From Nymphalis io (lineage: Eukaryota; Arthropoda; Insecta; Lepidoptera; Nymphalidae): DNA of 64,000 nucleotides. The stretch lies in NCBI RefSeq assembly GCF_905147045.1, contig NC_065911.1:1-64000 (forward strand), in the 5' to 3' direction. Both the position numbers and the translations under genes were made by a program. The notes under the pieces were generated by a model. That model worked only from the letters and a program-made list of their open reading frames with translations. It was not told the origin of the DNA and searched no databases. This document shows positions 30,801-43,223 of the stretch, one piece after another (within the stretch, counting starts at the first letter, position 1; every line of letters begins with the position of its first letter).

Positions 30801-33074
30801 CGTGTGATTTCGGATATATCTAAGCTTTATGATCTACTTGGATGGATTTCGCCGTGTATTATACCAGCAAAAATTTTAATCCAAAAATTGTGGATGTCAG
30901 GTATCTCGTGGGACGAGGAGTTACCATCTTCGTTGAAATAGGAATGGGAAGAGTATCGCAAGAGTTTAAAAAAATTGTCTGAAGTCGAAATAAAGCGTTG
31001 GATTGGACTCCAATCAACTAATTCAAAATTAGAATTGCATGGATTTAGTGACGCATCAAATGCAGCCTATGCTGCTGTTGTTTATGCAAGAGTGCTCCAT
31101 AAAGACGGACGAATTCATGTAAACTTGTTCACGTCCAAAACAAAAGTAGCACCAATAAAGCAAATATCAATACCTCGATTAGAGCTGTGTGGTGCAACGT
31201 TACTTACAAAATTATTAAAAGAAGTCGCAACAATGCTACACGTAGAACCATCCAATATACATGCGTGGACCGATTCGACAATAGTGCTGGCATGGCTGCG
31301 TGGCCACTCTAGTCGATGGAAAACTTTTGTAGCGAATAGAGTATCAGATATATTGACAACACTTGAAAGTAATCAATGGTCACATGTTAAGTCTGGTGAA
31401 AACCCAGCAGACATCGCGTCACGTGGGATGACTCCTAGTGACTTACAAAACAATATTTTATGGATGAACGGACCCAGTTGGCTTTGTAATGATATTGTAC
31501 ATTATGACAAACCAGATGTCGGTACTAATTTAGAAGAAAGGAAAATTAAAGCTTATTGTATTAATATAAATGAAACGTTTCGATCACTTTGTGAAAGATT
31601 TTCGCGATTAAAAAGAATGATTCGAGTAATTGCGTATTGTAGGCGCTTCTTACATTTCAAGAAATCTAAGGAACCTCGACCTCAGTTTACTTATTTGCTA
31701 ACGTGTGAAGAATTAAAAGTTGCATTAATAACATGTATAAAACAATGTCAACGACAGGAATTTGCCGAAGATATTTTATATTTTAATAAAATGAAAGTAA
31801 TGCCTAAAAAGAGTAAACTATATTCACTTACCCCATTTGTAGATGAAGATGGATTATTGAGAGTCCGGGGTCGAATAGACAATTCGAATGTCAGTGATGA
31901 GGTCAAACATCCAATTATCATACCAAGAAGTGGTCATTTTACGAAGTTAATGGTTGCAGATGCACATGAAAAAACATTACACGGAGGACCACAAATGATG
32001 ACCAGCTTCCTCAGAGGAAAATATTGGATTATTGGTATAAAAAATTTAGTCAAGGAACAGTACAGGAAATGTGTCATTTGCGCACGTTTTAGAGCTTCTA
32101 CTCATGAACAATTTATGGGTCAATTACCTACAACACGCATCTCTATTAATCGTCCTTTTTTTGTTAGTGGAGTGGATTATGCAGGACCCATACAAATAAG
32201 AACAACCAAGGGCCGTGGCCACCATTCCCACAAAGGATATGTTTGTGTGTTTGTACGTATGGCTACGCGTGCAGTGCATCTTGAGGTCGTTAGTGATTTT
32301 ACATCTCAAGGTTTTTTAGCAGCATTTAAACGATTCGTAGCTAGAAGAGGTCACTGTGGTCAAGTTTGGAGTGATAATGGAACCAATTTTGTAGGTGCTT
32401 CTAAGGAATTGAAAACTTTATTCTCCAAAGAAAATTCCAATTTGATGCCCGATATATCAGAGAGTTTATCTAACAATGGAACATTTTGGTAATTTATTCC
32501 TCCACATGCACCTCATTTCGGTGGATTATGGGAGGCGGGCATCAAGTCAACCAAATACCACTTAAAAAGAGTCGTCGGTAATTCCACGCTCACCTTTGAA
32601 GAGTTGACTACGGTTCTATGTCAAATTGAAGCATGCCTTAACTCAAGACCTATTGCACGTCAAAGCGTAGATGACCCAGAATCGGAAATGCCACTAACAC
32701 CAGGACATTTTTTAGTGGGTGGTCCATTGGTTATACCTCCAGATTACAACTTTGAAATGTCAACTATTAGTACATTAAAACGTTGGCAATTGACTCAACG
32801 CATGGTGCAGGATTTCTGGAGACGATGGTCATCAGGATACCTTACGCAACTTAATCAGCGATACAAATGGGCAAAAGTATCACCAGAACCAAATATTGGT
32901 GACATTGTACTTGTTAAAGAAGACAATCTTCCTCCAGCAAAATGTTTATATGGTAGAATAGAAGCAAAGCATCCCGGCCCTGATAACATAACTAGAGTGG
33001 TAACGATTCGGTGTAAAAGTAATTTGATTAAACGAGCAATTTCTAAATTATTAATTTTACCGATTGCAGACTAA
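27888..33074 (+). pseudogene. BEL/Pao gag-pol polyprotein with two in-frame stop codons
   Basis: One frame runs from ATG 27888 to 33074, interrupted only by TAG 30939-30941 and TAA 32490-32492, both present in the second unit too. Order: gag (residues about 120-270, LPVFSGKYTEWPTFRDLF); zinc knuckles at about 327-395 (CPFC, CFNCFGSNHSVKSC, CRICNRKHH); aspartic protease with DQGS near 466; reverse transcriptase with the catalytic YVDD near 876. After the first stop come RNase H (HGFSDASNAAYAA), the H2C2 zinc site and integrase core with its first two Asp (GVDYAGP, WSDNGTNF). The integrase Glu lies beyond the second stop (FGGLWEAG), followed by the BEL C-terminal domain (PGHFLVGGPL). The product would be non-functional. 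Confidence 0.92.
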
Positions 33075-33287
33075 TTTCACTAAAACTTCTTTACATATAT
33101 TTCACGATACAGTCCATTTTGTCAATTAAAACAATTATTTTTTTGTTAAGTTTTAAATTGCATAATTATGATCAAATGTAAACAATAATGTTGTAAAAGG
33201 GAAAAATTGTTAATATTGTAAAAATAAAATGCGTAAATTTTGTTTAATGTATATGCTCCTTAAGAACTGCGTTCTTGGGAGGCGGCA

Positions 33288-33421
33288 TGTTGACGCCCGT
33301 TAATATAAAAAGTTGTGGGTAGATTGGGTTTTACACGGGTCACCGTATCGTAGTGACGATGTATTTTTTGATTTTTTTTGTCTGCAATAAACCGTTGTAC
33401 GAAACACATGAGTTTTATTCA
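33288..33421 (+). repeat. BEL 3' LTR
   Basis: 134 bp, the second copy of the 27156-27291 repeat. Between the gag-pol stop and this LTR (33075-33287) there is only AT-rich 3' UTR. Confidence 0.85.
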
Positions 33422-33751
33422 TATATATTTCCTCGCGATGTTCTTCAAGGAGCACGAGATGATAAATCAGGGATGCTGTATAATTTATAGATTTATTTAA
33501 ATTTAAAGTAATGGTATATATTGGTATTATTACAGAAACCGCTGTTAATAACTGACGAGAATATGGCAAGGAACTGCGTTGCGCCGCAAAAGTCGATACT
33601 GGACACCATAGACAATCTAGACGAGGAAATCAAAAAGGATGAGGAGTGAGTAGCTTCACAAGCCTTTATTTAAACCGAAGTATTTCTGGGTGAACTCTTA
33701 TATATGACTTTAAAACGAGTTCCATACTATTGGTAATGGTAATAATATTGT

Positions 33752-33942
33752 CTATAGCTACGCCAACCACCCTTGCTAGATACTTGCCTTTCACGCCAAA
33801 GGTTGTGGGGTCGGTTCCCACTCAGGACAGACAATTGTGTGCATTAACATGTCTGTTTTTCCTGAGTCTGTGTGTAATTGTCTATAAAATAGTATATCAG
33901 TTGTCTGGTTGCCATAGTACAAGCTCTGCTTAGTTTCGGATC

Positions 33943-33999
<57 letters not shown>
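33752..33999 (+). repeat. SINE-2, tRNA-derived, with (TA)n tract
   Basis: The body string cctttcacgccaaaggttgt, a B-box-like ggtcggttccc and the tail with catgtctgttt, tcagttgtctgg and gcttagttt match SINE-2 copies at 50562-50757, 58432-58690 and 62209-62475. It lies in the intron between the first two GTPBP2-like exons and ends in a long TA dinucleotide run (33945-33999). Confidence 0.7.
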
Positions 34000-34002
<3 letters not shown>

Positions 34003-35214
34003 GAACGCAAATCACAGTAGTGTCGGCCGGCAGGGTGGCCGTGTTCCCGGTGAGCTGCGTGCGCGGCGCCAGCCTCAACGCGCTGCACGCGTGCCTGCTG
34101 GCGCTGGTGCCGCGCCGCGACCTGCAGCGCCCCGAGGACGTGAGTGAACCATATGTTGTGCAGTTGACTAGTATCCTTTTTATTAAATTATAAATGTTAT
34201 AATTTATGTCACTTTACAGTAGGCGTGCGAGTTTCAAATAGACGAAATTTTCCAGGTAGGGGACTCGACGGGGCCCGTCGTGGGGGGACTGCTCGCGCGA
34301 GGGCGACTCTACGAGGGCGACGAACTTATCATAGGTGCGTTGCGTTCTGTTAGTTTTGAGATGAATAGAGCGACGTATATTTAACACCCCTCCCCCAGGA
34401 CCTCTGGAGTCCGGCGAGTTCGCGGAGATATCCGTGCGCACGATATACCGCAACCGCGTCACGTACGGCAGCGTGCGCGCGGGACAGTCGGCGTCGCTGG
34501 GCCTGGGTCGCTTCCCGCCGGGACTGCGGCAGGGCGTGGTGCTGCTAGCGCGGCCGGGGGGCTACGCCGCGGGACTATCAGAACTAGTCCACTCGTCGCA
34601 AGCTTCGGAGAAGAATCGAAAGAACGCGAGGAGACAGAACAAGAATATCCTCCAGGACATCGCCAACGTGAAGAACAGCCTCACGAAGACATCGGACACG
34701 AAGTGCACGAACGTGTACGTGTCGGACGACGGGAGCAAGTACAGCGACGCGCACGTGTCGAGCGACACGTAGGACAAGTGCGTGTGTGACGACCTGGTGT
34801 TCCTCGAAGACTAAACGACCCTAGAGGCTGTATATACTTTCAGGTGAGCAGAAAACTCTACTCGTTTTTAAAAGATTAGCAAACCTTAGATATGCAATTC
34901 CATGCGATTCGCTACCAGCTCTGCTGTATTGTACAGTACAAACACTTCTCGATCAATATATCTCTATATACAACACGACACTGTTACACTTAACCACTTA
35001 TATACACTTTAGTTTTACTTACAAAGTTCCGATAACAACTTCACAGATAACCAAAACGCTAAATTTTTCGCGAATCCATAGTCAATACCTCAGAATATTA
35101 AGATTTCGACCAAATTTCAAGGTCAAAGTTGCTTATATACTCTACTTGCTATTGGAATCGACTATAGACTTGTATATGTTTGCACAGCACATTGTGTGTG
35201 TGTGTGTTTTTTAT

Positions 35215-35470
35215 CCGTAACAGCACGTGAATGTCCTACTGCTGGGCTAAAGGCCTCCTCTCCCTTTTTTGAGGAGAAGGTTTGGAGCTTATTCCAACAC
35301 GCTGCTCCAGTGCGGTTTTGTAGAATACACATGTGGCAGAATTTCAGTGAAATTAGACACATGCAGGTTTCCTCACGATGTTTTCCTTCATCGTAAAGTA
35401 CGAGATGAATTATAATCACAAATTAAGTACATGAAAATTCAGTGGTGCCTGGATCATCTCGGCTGTTTTT
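35215..35470 (-). repeat. SINE-1, minus orientation, in a GTPBP2-like intron
   Basis: Reverse-oriented SINE-1 body (tcctactgctgggctaaagg, tttcctcacgatgttttcct), ending in a degraded tRNA-like head (ggatcatctcggct). Confidence 0.75.
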
Positions 35471-35647
35471 TTATATGCTAGCAATATTAGCACAGACTGT
35501 GCAATATAATATGTAATGCGGTCATGAATTAAATTTGATTGAATGTAAGAGGCATCCATGCATGTCCTGAGACACTCCACGGCCATCTACTCAGGGTTCC
35601 AGTGCTCTGTGCATGTCGGGAACGTGCGTCAGACGGCCATTATCGAG

Positions 35648-35920
35648 GTAACGAATACATACATCAAACTCACTTTGCGGAGTGGAATTAAATAGTTTAA
35701 TTTTGGTATAGTTGGTGGTGTTGCGTAAAATACTTAAGTATGATAATGATATTTATTTTTTTATGTTATATTCCTGTTTAGCGGTAGAATATCTGATGAG
35801 TGGGTGGTACCTACCCAGGCAGGTTTGCACAATGCCCTTACCACCAGTTACCACACACTCATAATATATTCTGCCGCCAAACAGCAATAGCATTGTTGTT
35901 GGTGAGTAAAACAGTGTAAC
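35648..35920. other. GTPBP2-like intron sequence up to the LINE-C junction
   Basis: No gene. It contains a lepidopteran short-repeat remnant around 35780-35895 (gtgggtggtacctacccagg, ttaccaccagttaccac). Confidence 0.4.
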
Positions 35921-35921
35921 T

Positions 35922-36431
35922 ATTATTAACTATCTTATTTATCAAAACTCAAAACATCAGCAATGGGCGCGGCAACAGAATATAGAAATTATAGGCGTTC
36001 CAGAACTAAAAAATGAGTTCGTGAGAGATATTGTAATTAATATTAGTAGACATGCAGGTGTTCAACTAGAGTGTAATGATATTGAATTTGCAAATAGAGT
36101 GCAACCTAAAAGAAGTATCAATGGTCGACCAAAAGTAATAGTCGCTAAACTTAAAAACAGACTTATTAAAGACAGTTTTCTCTCCGGCCTAAAGAAAACG
36201 CGTGGTATCACGACGAAAGACATAAACATTGCTGGCAACCCAAATAAAATTTTCGTGAAAGATCATCTTACACTACAAAACAAGATGTTACTTCAGAAAT
36301 GTAAATCACTTGCTTCCGAAAAAGCGTACAAATTTGTGTGGACAAAAAACTGTCTAATTTTTGTTCGAAAAAACGAAAAATCACAGGCCATCGCAATAAA
36401 CTCAGAAAAGGACCTTATAAAAATGATTTAA
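35922..36431 (+). pseudogene. LINE-C ORF1 C-terminal part, unit 1
   Basis: The frame is open from the junction: QQWARQQNIEIIGVPELKNE, then VRDIVINISRHAGV, ANRVQPKR and KAYKFVWTKNCLIFVRK, stop at 36429-36431. This is the RRM-like and C-terminal region of Jockey/CR1-group ORF1 proteins, which bind the element RNA. The N-terminus (zinc finger and coiled coil) is missing through 5' truncation. Confidence 0.7.
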
Positions 36432-36709
36432 TAACTAAAAAGTTGTATGTATTATTAGATTTTTTTTTTAATTTTTACACTTTTCCGCAATACTTTTTCT
36501 TATATTTTTGCTTTTTATTTGTAATAAAAAAAATTTACACTTAAAGGTGACGCACACACACTTTCCATCACTCATACAAACACTTTCACACATACTGCTT
36601 TAATATTGGTTATGTTGACTTTTGACCGTCTTAGATCACTTAGCTTTACAATTATTTTGTTCCATTTTAATGAGTGTCTTAGTAATGCTTTAATTTCTAC
36701 CCAACCATC

Positions 36710-38395
36710 ATGAAGCCATCGATAAACTGTTACTACCAGAACGTCCGCGGTCTTCGCACTAAATTGGATGACTTACATAAGAATATTCTTAGCCATGACT
36801 TTGACTTAATCTTTATTACTGAAACCTGGCTTAATGATAGTTTCTTAGCCGATGAAATATGTGATAATAGATATGATGTTTTTAGGTGTGATCGTAATAA
36901 GTATACTTCAGTTAAAGGCATTGGTGGCGGTGTATTAATATGCGCTAAAAATGTTTTTCAAGCCGAAGCTAGAAATGAATTTGTTGGGGAGGGAATTGAA
37001 ATTATTTGGATATCAGTTAAAGCACGAGTTTTCGCTAATACTCAGTGTCACGCAATTCATTTTGGTGTAACGTACATACCTGGTGACTCTCTGCATTCTC
37101 ATCGCCTCACACTGGCTCTAGATTCATTGTCTAATGTTATACGATCCCACCCTAATGATTATGTATTCTTTTTGGGTGATTTCAATATCCCCAACCTCGA
37201 TTAGACACATCGAGGACCCTTGTGTTTAAAAAAGGGTACAACACAAAGTCAAGCTGCTGTAGCTAATTTTATGAACACTATTGAGTTCCTTGGACTTAGA
37301 CAAGTCAATGAGCATTGCAATTGTTCCAATAATATTTTAGACCTTATTATTACCAATACCTCACCAAAAGTGTCAGTTTCGTGCGATCCTTTATTAGTCG
37401 AAGATAAGTATCACCCAGCACTAGAAATAGATTGTTCTGATATATTCATATCGCAACATCGCCTTTTAAAAAATATAAAATACAAATTTCATAAAGCGGA
37501 TTATATTAAAATTAGAGAATACCTGTCTAGTGTTAATTGGAATGCATTGTTCATTGATAAGTCGTGTGAGGAGTCACTTCATAGTTTTTATGAAATACTG
37601 TATGAAACAAGGAATTCCTTCGTGCCAAAGTCTCTTTCGGGTGGAAAGTATAGCTATCCAGTCTGGTACTCTAAAGTGTTGATTTCTATAACTAAAGAAA
37701 AATATACTGCACATCGCAAATGGAAAATACATAGTAATCCTCTCGATTATGATGAATTTAAATTGCTTCGCGACAGACAAAAGCGTATTCAAGCTGAATG
37801 CTACGACTCCTACATTTTTGGAATACAAGCAGGCATTAAAAACTCACCTAAACTTCTTCACGAATATATTTCTTCCAAACGTAATAATCAAAGTTCGTAT
37901 CCAAGTTCGTTACGCTGTGGTAATCAAATTTACAATAACGAAAAAGAAATATGTCCTGGTTTTAGTGACTTTTTCAAAAATGTCTTTATTAAACATGCGC
38001 CTAGCTACGACAACTTATTACACGAAATACCTTCAGTGACGGACGATACTTACCACTCTTTCACTGTTACTGAAGAGGAAGTTTTAAAATTATTAACATC
38101 TCTCGATACTCAAAAAGGCTCTGGTAGTGACAACATACCTTCAATTTTTCTTAAATCTTGCGCTATTGAATTATCTTTGCCTTTAACTCTAATATTTAAT
38201 AAGTCGTTGAGGGAGGGCGTGTTTCCCGCTAAATGGAAGGAGGCACTTATAGTTCCTATTCATAAGAAAGGCCCCAAGACAGAGATAGAAAATTATCGAC
38301 CTATATCTATTTTGAATATTTCAAGTAAAATATTAGAAAAGCTAGTATATCACAAACTATACCCTTTCCTCGCGAGAGCCATTCCGTATAATCAG
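36710..38395 (+). pseudogene. LINE-C ORF2 (endonuclease and start of RT), unit 1
   Basis: ATG 36710 opens MKPSINCYYQNVRGLRTKL with endonuclease motifs TETWL, GGGVLICA and LGDFNIPNLD. An in-frame TAG follows at 37202-37204, after which the same frame continues (DLIITN, linker, GSGSDNIPSIFLK, YRPISILN) to the duplication junction. Palm motifs A to C are absent from this truncated copy. The stop is shared with the second unit, so it predates the duplication. Confidence 0.88.
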
Positions 38396-38675
38396 TTTGG
38401 ATTACTTGCAATTCTGTTTTAACTTCATCGTAAATCTGATCAATGGTTTCTTGTGATAATAATTTCTTTTGTATAATAGCTCTACGTTGGTCACCAATTC
38501 TCTGTCTGCTTACTTCCATATGTGGATATTTATCTATAAATTTTATATGTAATGAAGAAAGATATGAATTTGTGTCTGATTCTAAATTTGTAAGATATAG
38601 GTAGGTACGTAGGATGAACTTATTCATTTCCATACTCCATTTTTTACGTTTTTTTACGCCACTGGTGGTGGGCAC
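38307..38675 (-). pseudogene. Chimeric ORF across the tandem-duplication junction
   Basis: The minus-strand frame repeats the start of the R2/R4-like N-terminal ORF (identical through KTELQVIQT) and then runs for about 28 codons into antisense LINE-C sequence (DYTEWLSRGKG onward) below 38395. It is a by-product of the junction; no function is likely. Confidence 0.7.
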
Positions 38676-39092
38676 AGGTTCACTGACAAAATTTATCTCC
38701 TAATATATCAATAGTATTGTGAACAGAGAGCTATAGTAACTATCGATAATATCGACAATATTGACACAAGACGATACTTTCGGAAGTACTGTCGATAATA
38801 GTTTTCGAGGTCAAACTATCGATAGTTCTGCAACACTGTTACCTGGGATTAGGTAAATGAAACTACAATTTATTCGATTACAAGAACAATCACTTCTACA
38901 CTATACTCCGTAGCGAATATCTAGACAGCGCGATTCAGGAATGTGACATTTCGAATGAGCGCCATCTATCGTTAACGGGGTGTAACATACGCCATCATAC
39001 AACTGGATAATAGAATAACGGAAGCTTTTACAAAGATTAATATAATTGAAAAATGAGTATGAAAACTAGATAAAGATGTTTAGACAACTTGT

Positions 39093-39335
39093 AGCCGAAA
39101 TGGCCCAGTGGTAAGAACGCCTGAATCTTAACCAATGATCGTGAGTTCAAACCCGGACAAGCACCACGGAAATTTTCATGTGCTTAATTTGTGATTATAA
39201 TTCATCTCTGCTTGACGGTGAAGGAAAACATCGTGAGGAAACCTGCATGTGTCTAATTTCACTGAAATTCTGCCACATGTGTATTCCACCAACCCGCCTT
39301 TAGCCCAGCAGTGGGACATTCACAGGCTGTTACGG
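39093..39335 (+). repeat. SINE-1, second unit
   Basis: Copy of 22266-22508 with a G to A change in the head (gccgaaatggcc). The remnants and short repeats of 22509-23930 follow here at about 39336-40757, including the 18-bp palindrome at 40025-40042. Confidence 0.8.
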
Positions 39336-40811
39336 ATACGAACGGTTTAGACAACTGCACGGGACTAATAATGGTACTTGTGTGTGCGTGCAAGCACAGA
39401 CAGTCTCTATTCTCACACACTCTTAATCCTATTGAGAACCGAGATGGTAGTGAATAGAATGTGTAAATCGTTACCAATGATAGCGTGTAAAAACCCAAAT
39501 TAGCACCACTAAATTGGAACAGCGTATTGGAATAAGCTCCTCATCAAAGGGAGAAGAGGGATTAGCCCAGCAGTGGGACACAGACATTTACATAATCCCA
39601 GGGTGAAAATTAGAGAGTTCAGGCGCAAACAATGTCTTTACACGCTTCCAAATCTCACTTCTAGTGTACAACTTACTTTTACTTTTTTTTTCTATTTACT
39701 TATTATAAAAAAAATAACACCTCTGCTGGGCTAAGGCCTCCCCTCCACTTGTGATTTGGAGCTCTAACTTGCAGCTTCAATGCGGGTTGATGGATATACA
39801 TAGCAATACTTCATTTTTCTACCCATAAAAGCAGATCTCCTGACAATGTGCCCATTAATTAAGCACATCAAAGTGCAGTGGTGTTTGCCCGGGCTTTGCA
39901 AGTGGGTGGGGCATTGTTCTTAATTTAAATAAACGTCAAAATAATCATTAGCGCACCTGAGCATCGAAGCCGAGTATCTCGTGGCTGAGCGAGGACGTCC
40001 TACCACTTTTCACTTCGTGCAAATGCCTGAACATGTTCAGGCGAGCGCTCCCTCTACCGTTATCGAGTTCACCTGTAGAAAAGAGAAACTATTGTATTGC
40101 GCACTACAAACAGCTAACATACCATCAACCAATGACGTCATTACAATTTTAAGATCAAATTTTATACTGTCATTGTAATTACAACTAAGTTTTTTGACCA
40201 TAAAATATTTATCTGAGGATAAAATAAATGATATTACAATATAATATTAACAAAGTCGGTTTTTGTCCCGACTGAGTAGGTATCGTTTAACTTGTTTAAA
40301 AATGTAACAGCATTTTTACCCACAGCTGGGATAAGGCGTCATCTCCTTATTACGAGTACACACGTATAGGATCTCTACATGATAATCGAATCAAAAACTT
40401 CTGGATACGAAGCCTTATAAATATATTTTTTTATAGAATAGGAAACATTGGCATTGCAAGAAATGTTGAAAGCGATGTAAGCGATTACATCGCCAATGCG
40501 CCACCAACCTTGATTTTATCAGCGTTAAAAGTCAAAATTAGCATATTTTTAAAACCTTCGTGATTTAATAAAATATTTCGAACAAGGAAAATGTTTTCCC
40601 AATAAAGTGTTTCTTTTGTATCAATTAATAACCGTTGTTGAATAGGAAGGCGGACGAGCATATGGGCCACCTGATGGTAAATGGTCACCAACGCCCATAG
40701 ACATTGGCATTGTAAGAAATGTTAACCATCGCTTACATCACCAATAAATTTATTTAATATAAAAGTATTAATTTGGGAATGCGGTCAGTCTTTGGGACTA
40801 TTACTATATAT

Positions 40812-41917
40812 ACTACCTATATTTTAAGTAGGATTTCATTACTCCAAGTGCGTCAATACTATCAACAAGCGCCACTACCGCCGCCTTCATTGTCAACAGC
40901 GCCACGGCCTCCGCCTCATTATCTTCCACTTCTGAGCTACCTTCAGGTACCTTTGACTTTCCCCTAGGTTCATCAGAACCCATGACCAATACAAAAAAAA
41001 CAATCTTCAACCGCCCCCTACTGAACAGACAGGGCTCTTAATGATGAACTCCGATTATTTTTTTTGTGAAGGTGAAATTCAGCCAGATCTTGCTAAACGC
41101 CTACAACATATAGCTACGACAGGTTTACCAAAAGATATCCGTAAGGAGCTCGTAGACAAACATTTACATCTAGTAAACTGTATCTTAATTGAAGCACCCA
41201 CCCTCAACCCGGAGGTGGTAGCTGCCATTCCAGAAGCTGTTCATAAAAGAGGTAAAGGCATTGAGTTCAGACGAAAACAGCGATTTTCCGCAGTGTCATA
41301 CGTAGCCGAAGCTCTTACATCCCTTATGACATCAGAAACAAAAAATACTGACGTTATTCAAACATTGATAGACGCTATTAAGCTTATGTGTGATAGACAG
41401 TACACTGATTCAACAATAAGAAGAAGCTTCATTCTTAATACCTTGAGAAAGGAGCCTAAAAATTAATTGCAAGCGACAAAAATCGACATATTGTTTTTAG
41501 CGAAAACCTAGCTGAAACTCTAAAAGCAACTAAGGCTACCTCAAGATCCGGAGCAGACATGAAACTATCTCCTTCTAAGCAACATACTGTAAAAACTAAA
41601 CAGTATAAACATTTAAACTAGCGTGTTCCTCCCCAGAACGACAGGCTGAGAGGCATTCAGAGGACGAAGGAGCCTGCCAACAAGGATCGCCCCGACAAAT
41701 CAACGAAGCAGTCGTCGCGTCCAGCACAGCATCGCAACCGCCATTAGATACGGTAAAAAATGCGGGTAGGCTTTCTTACTTTCGCAGACATTGGTGACTT
41801 GACGTGATTGATGACACGTGTGATAGAACTATTCTGTCATGGGTAGAAGAATATCAAATACCCTTTTCTCGTCTAGTAAAACAGACAAACCTTCCCATTA
41901 CAAGAATATTTAGGAGG
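40812..41917 (+). pseudogene. DIRS-like gag/pol remnant, second unit
   Basis: Same remnant as 23985-25090, but the gag-like frame is open from ATG 41041 to 41466 (141 codons) because the unit-1 stop is a TAT here. The DIRS-pol-like continuation is still frame-shifted. The possible solo LTR repeats at 41925-42289 and the unassigned stretch at 42290-43223. Confidence 0.5.
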
Positions 41918-43223
41918 TGGACGTTGTAGCGGTAAAATAAAACTTCTTATTGTAGAACAGTAGAAACGGTGAATATGGTGGAATGCTTTATTAAAAAATG
42001 GTACGAGTAATACAAAAAGTGAAGTAAAAATTAACCAATGAGAATACAAGAAAAATATAAATTGTAAAAATGAAAAATTAATATCAAATGTGCGCGTCTA
42101 CATTACTTACTTCCGCGATTAATTCCCCACTATCGACGATGCGCGGCTGATTCTACAAATACTCGTTTTACCGCGGCGTCGCGTTCAGTCAGTTCGAGCG
42201 GCGCGTGGAGTGGAGACGTGTTTCGAGAAGTCAGCTTTATAGGAAGATAATAAATATAAAAACAGCTCTTTTAAGAGCTTGACATTACATCATACTACGT
42301 CATTGCATGCTGCTTCTTGTTTCAAATAAACAATTCTTTTCAGAGCTATTCGTTGTTTTAAAAGATGACGTCATATTATGAGGCATGCGTGGCGTGTGTA
42401 TTCTTGTTGCTATGCGTACTGCTACAGGAGTCCCCCTCAAGTGAAATGTACCGGCAGTTTAACGATGTGGCCTGATTGCGTCTGTGTAGGATTGCGATAC
42501 GGCTGTGACGTCATGTTGTTTGGTGAATGAGTTTTATTCATTGTAGTCCAGTCAAAATAGACAAAAATAAGTCATAACTTAGCCAAAGTCCGCATAGAGC
42601 TGAAAATTGGCAGAGACGTTAAATACATCATTATAAATAAAATGTCAGAAATCCTCGTGAATTCTACATCTGCAAAAAAAATTTATTCAAGGTCAAACGT
42701 ACAAAATTAAGGTTTTTTCGATTTTTCTTGAAAACGGTTAGTTTTATCGTGAAAATAAGTAAGACAAAAGTTGTACATCATACAATTCTCTACAAAAATA
42801 GTTCAGTCACTTTTTTTCTTACGACTCACCATTCGGTGAGATATCGGGGTTTTAATTATTAGAAAATTCATATTTTACATAATATGCACTAAAATGCAGC
42901 CTGTACACGTCATCGGACGTTCAATATAAATGAAAATAAGAAACTATTGGTTTTTGGTACACACACAATAAAACTTGTATAAATTGAATGAGTATTTTAA
43001 AATAAGACTGTACTGACAGTCCCTAATTCCTTTCGTCAGTAACCTTGAGTAACATGTAATAACTACGTCATTGTTCAAGTGTCGCATACCTGCCTATTTT
43101 TGAAGGAAGAAAATGAAATAACTCAGTATATACTGTTAGTTTGAAAATTCCTTTGCAGTGATCAGACGTGCTTATTGGTAATATTTTCAATTTTAATTTG
43201 TGCTGTTAAATAATTTTAACAAA

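Larger units (their letters stand above)
27156..33421 (+). mobile_element. BEL/Pao-type LTR retrotransposon, unit 1
   Basis: It is bounded by two direct repeats of about 135 bp that begin TGTTGACG and end TTATTCA. A primer-binding-like stretch (tggtccttcgagccgg) follows the 5' LTR and a purine-rich tract (gggaggcgg) precedes the 3' LTR. The single gag-pol frame has BEL-type domain order and carries two in-frame stops. No env-like ORF is present. Flanks differ (aattatctg against tatatttcc), so there is no target duplication. The 5' leader 27292-27887 has no gene but includes a GGGTG(C/T)C simple repeat near 27540-27595 whose length differs between the two units. Confidence 0.9.
33536..35647 (+). 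pseudogene. GTPBP2-like: GTPBP2-like GTPase gene, internal exons, unit 1 (damaged)
   Basis: Five exons with matching phases: 33536-33645 (KPLLITDENMARNC; least certain), 34034-34139 (VAVFPVSCVRGASLNALH), 34223-34334 (FQIDEIFQV, VVGGLLARGRLYEGDEL), 34399-34843 (SVRTIYRNRVTYGSVRAGQ) and 35552-35647 (HSTAIYPGFQC-type, VHVGNVRQTAIIE). The series follows the end of the G domain and domain II of GTPBP1/2 proteins, translation-factor-like GTPases linked to ribosome surveillance; VGNVRQTA and VVGG favour GTPBP2. Exon four has an in-frame TAG at 34769-34771 and a frameshift near 34811, and the last acceptor reads gag rather than cag. Exons for the N-terminus are missing upstream, where the BEL element sits. 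The similarity is from memory of the family. Confidence 0.65.
34585..35922. repeat. 1.34-kb direct repeat flanking LINE-C on its left side, unit 1
   Basis: It starts inside the fourth GTPBP2-like exon at tagtccactcgtcgc, covers the next intron and exon, and ends after gtgagtaaaacagtgtaac where LINE-C begins. The partner is 56808-58148 on the far side of LINE-C; in the second unit the left partner is 51385-52722. Left and right partners differ by a few percent, more than the two 16.8-kb units do. Confidence 0.9.
21563..38395. repeat. 16.8-kb tandem duplication, first unit
   Basis: Sequence from about 21563 reappears from 38394 in the same order and orientation to 55195. The first unit ends inside the reverse transcriptase of LINE-C. 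Differences between the units are sparse single-base changes and small indels (for example a TATA loss near 22072, a VNTR change near 27560, a different (TA)n length near 33950). Confidence 0.93.
35921..38395 (+). mobile_element. LINE-C copy in unit 1, truncated at both ends
   Basis: The left end begins inside ORF1 straight after host intron sequence, as expected of 5' truncation. The right end is lost at the duplication breakpoint in the middle of the reverse transcriptase (after attccgtataatcag). The complete 3' half is at 55195-56807 in the second unit. Confidence 0.9.

Noticed and set aside
34220..34222. TAG at the start of the third GTPBP2-like exon as a nonsense mutation
   Set aside because: The TAG itself can serve as the splice acceptor, giving matching phases, so it need not be read as a codon.
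34214..34462. Minus-strand open frame across GTPBP2-like exons
   Set aside because: Antisense shadow of GC-rich exons whose plus-strand frames have matching splice phases.
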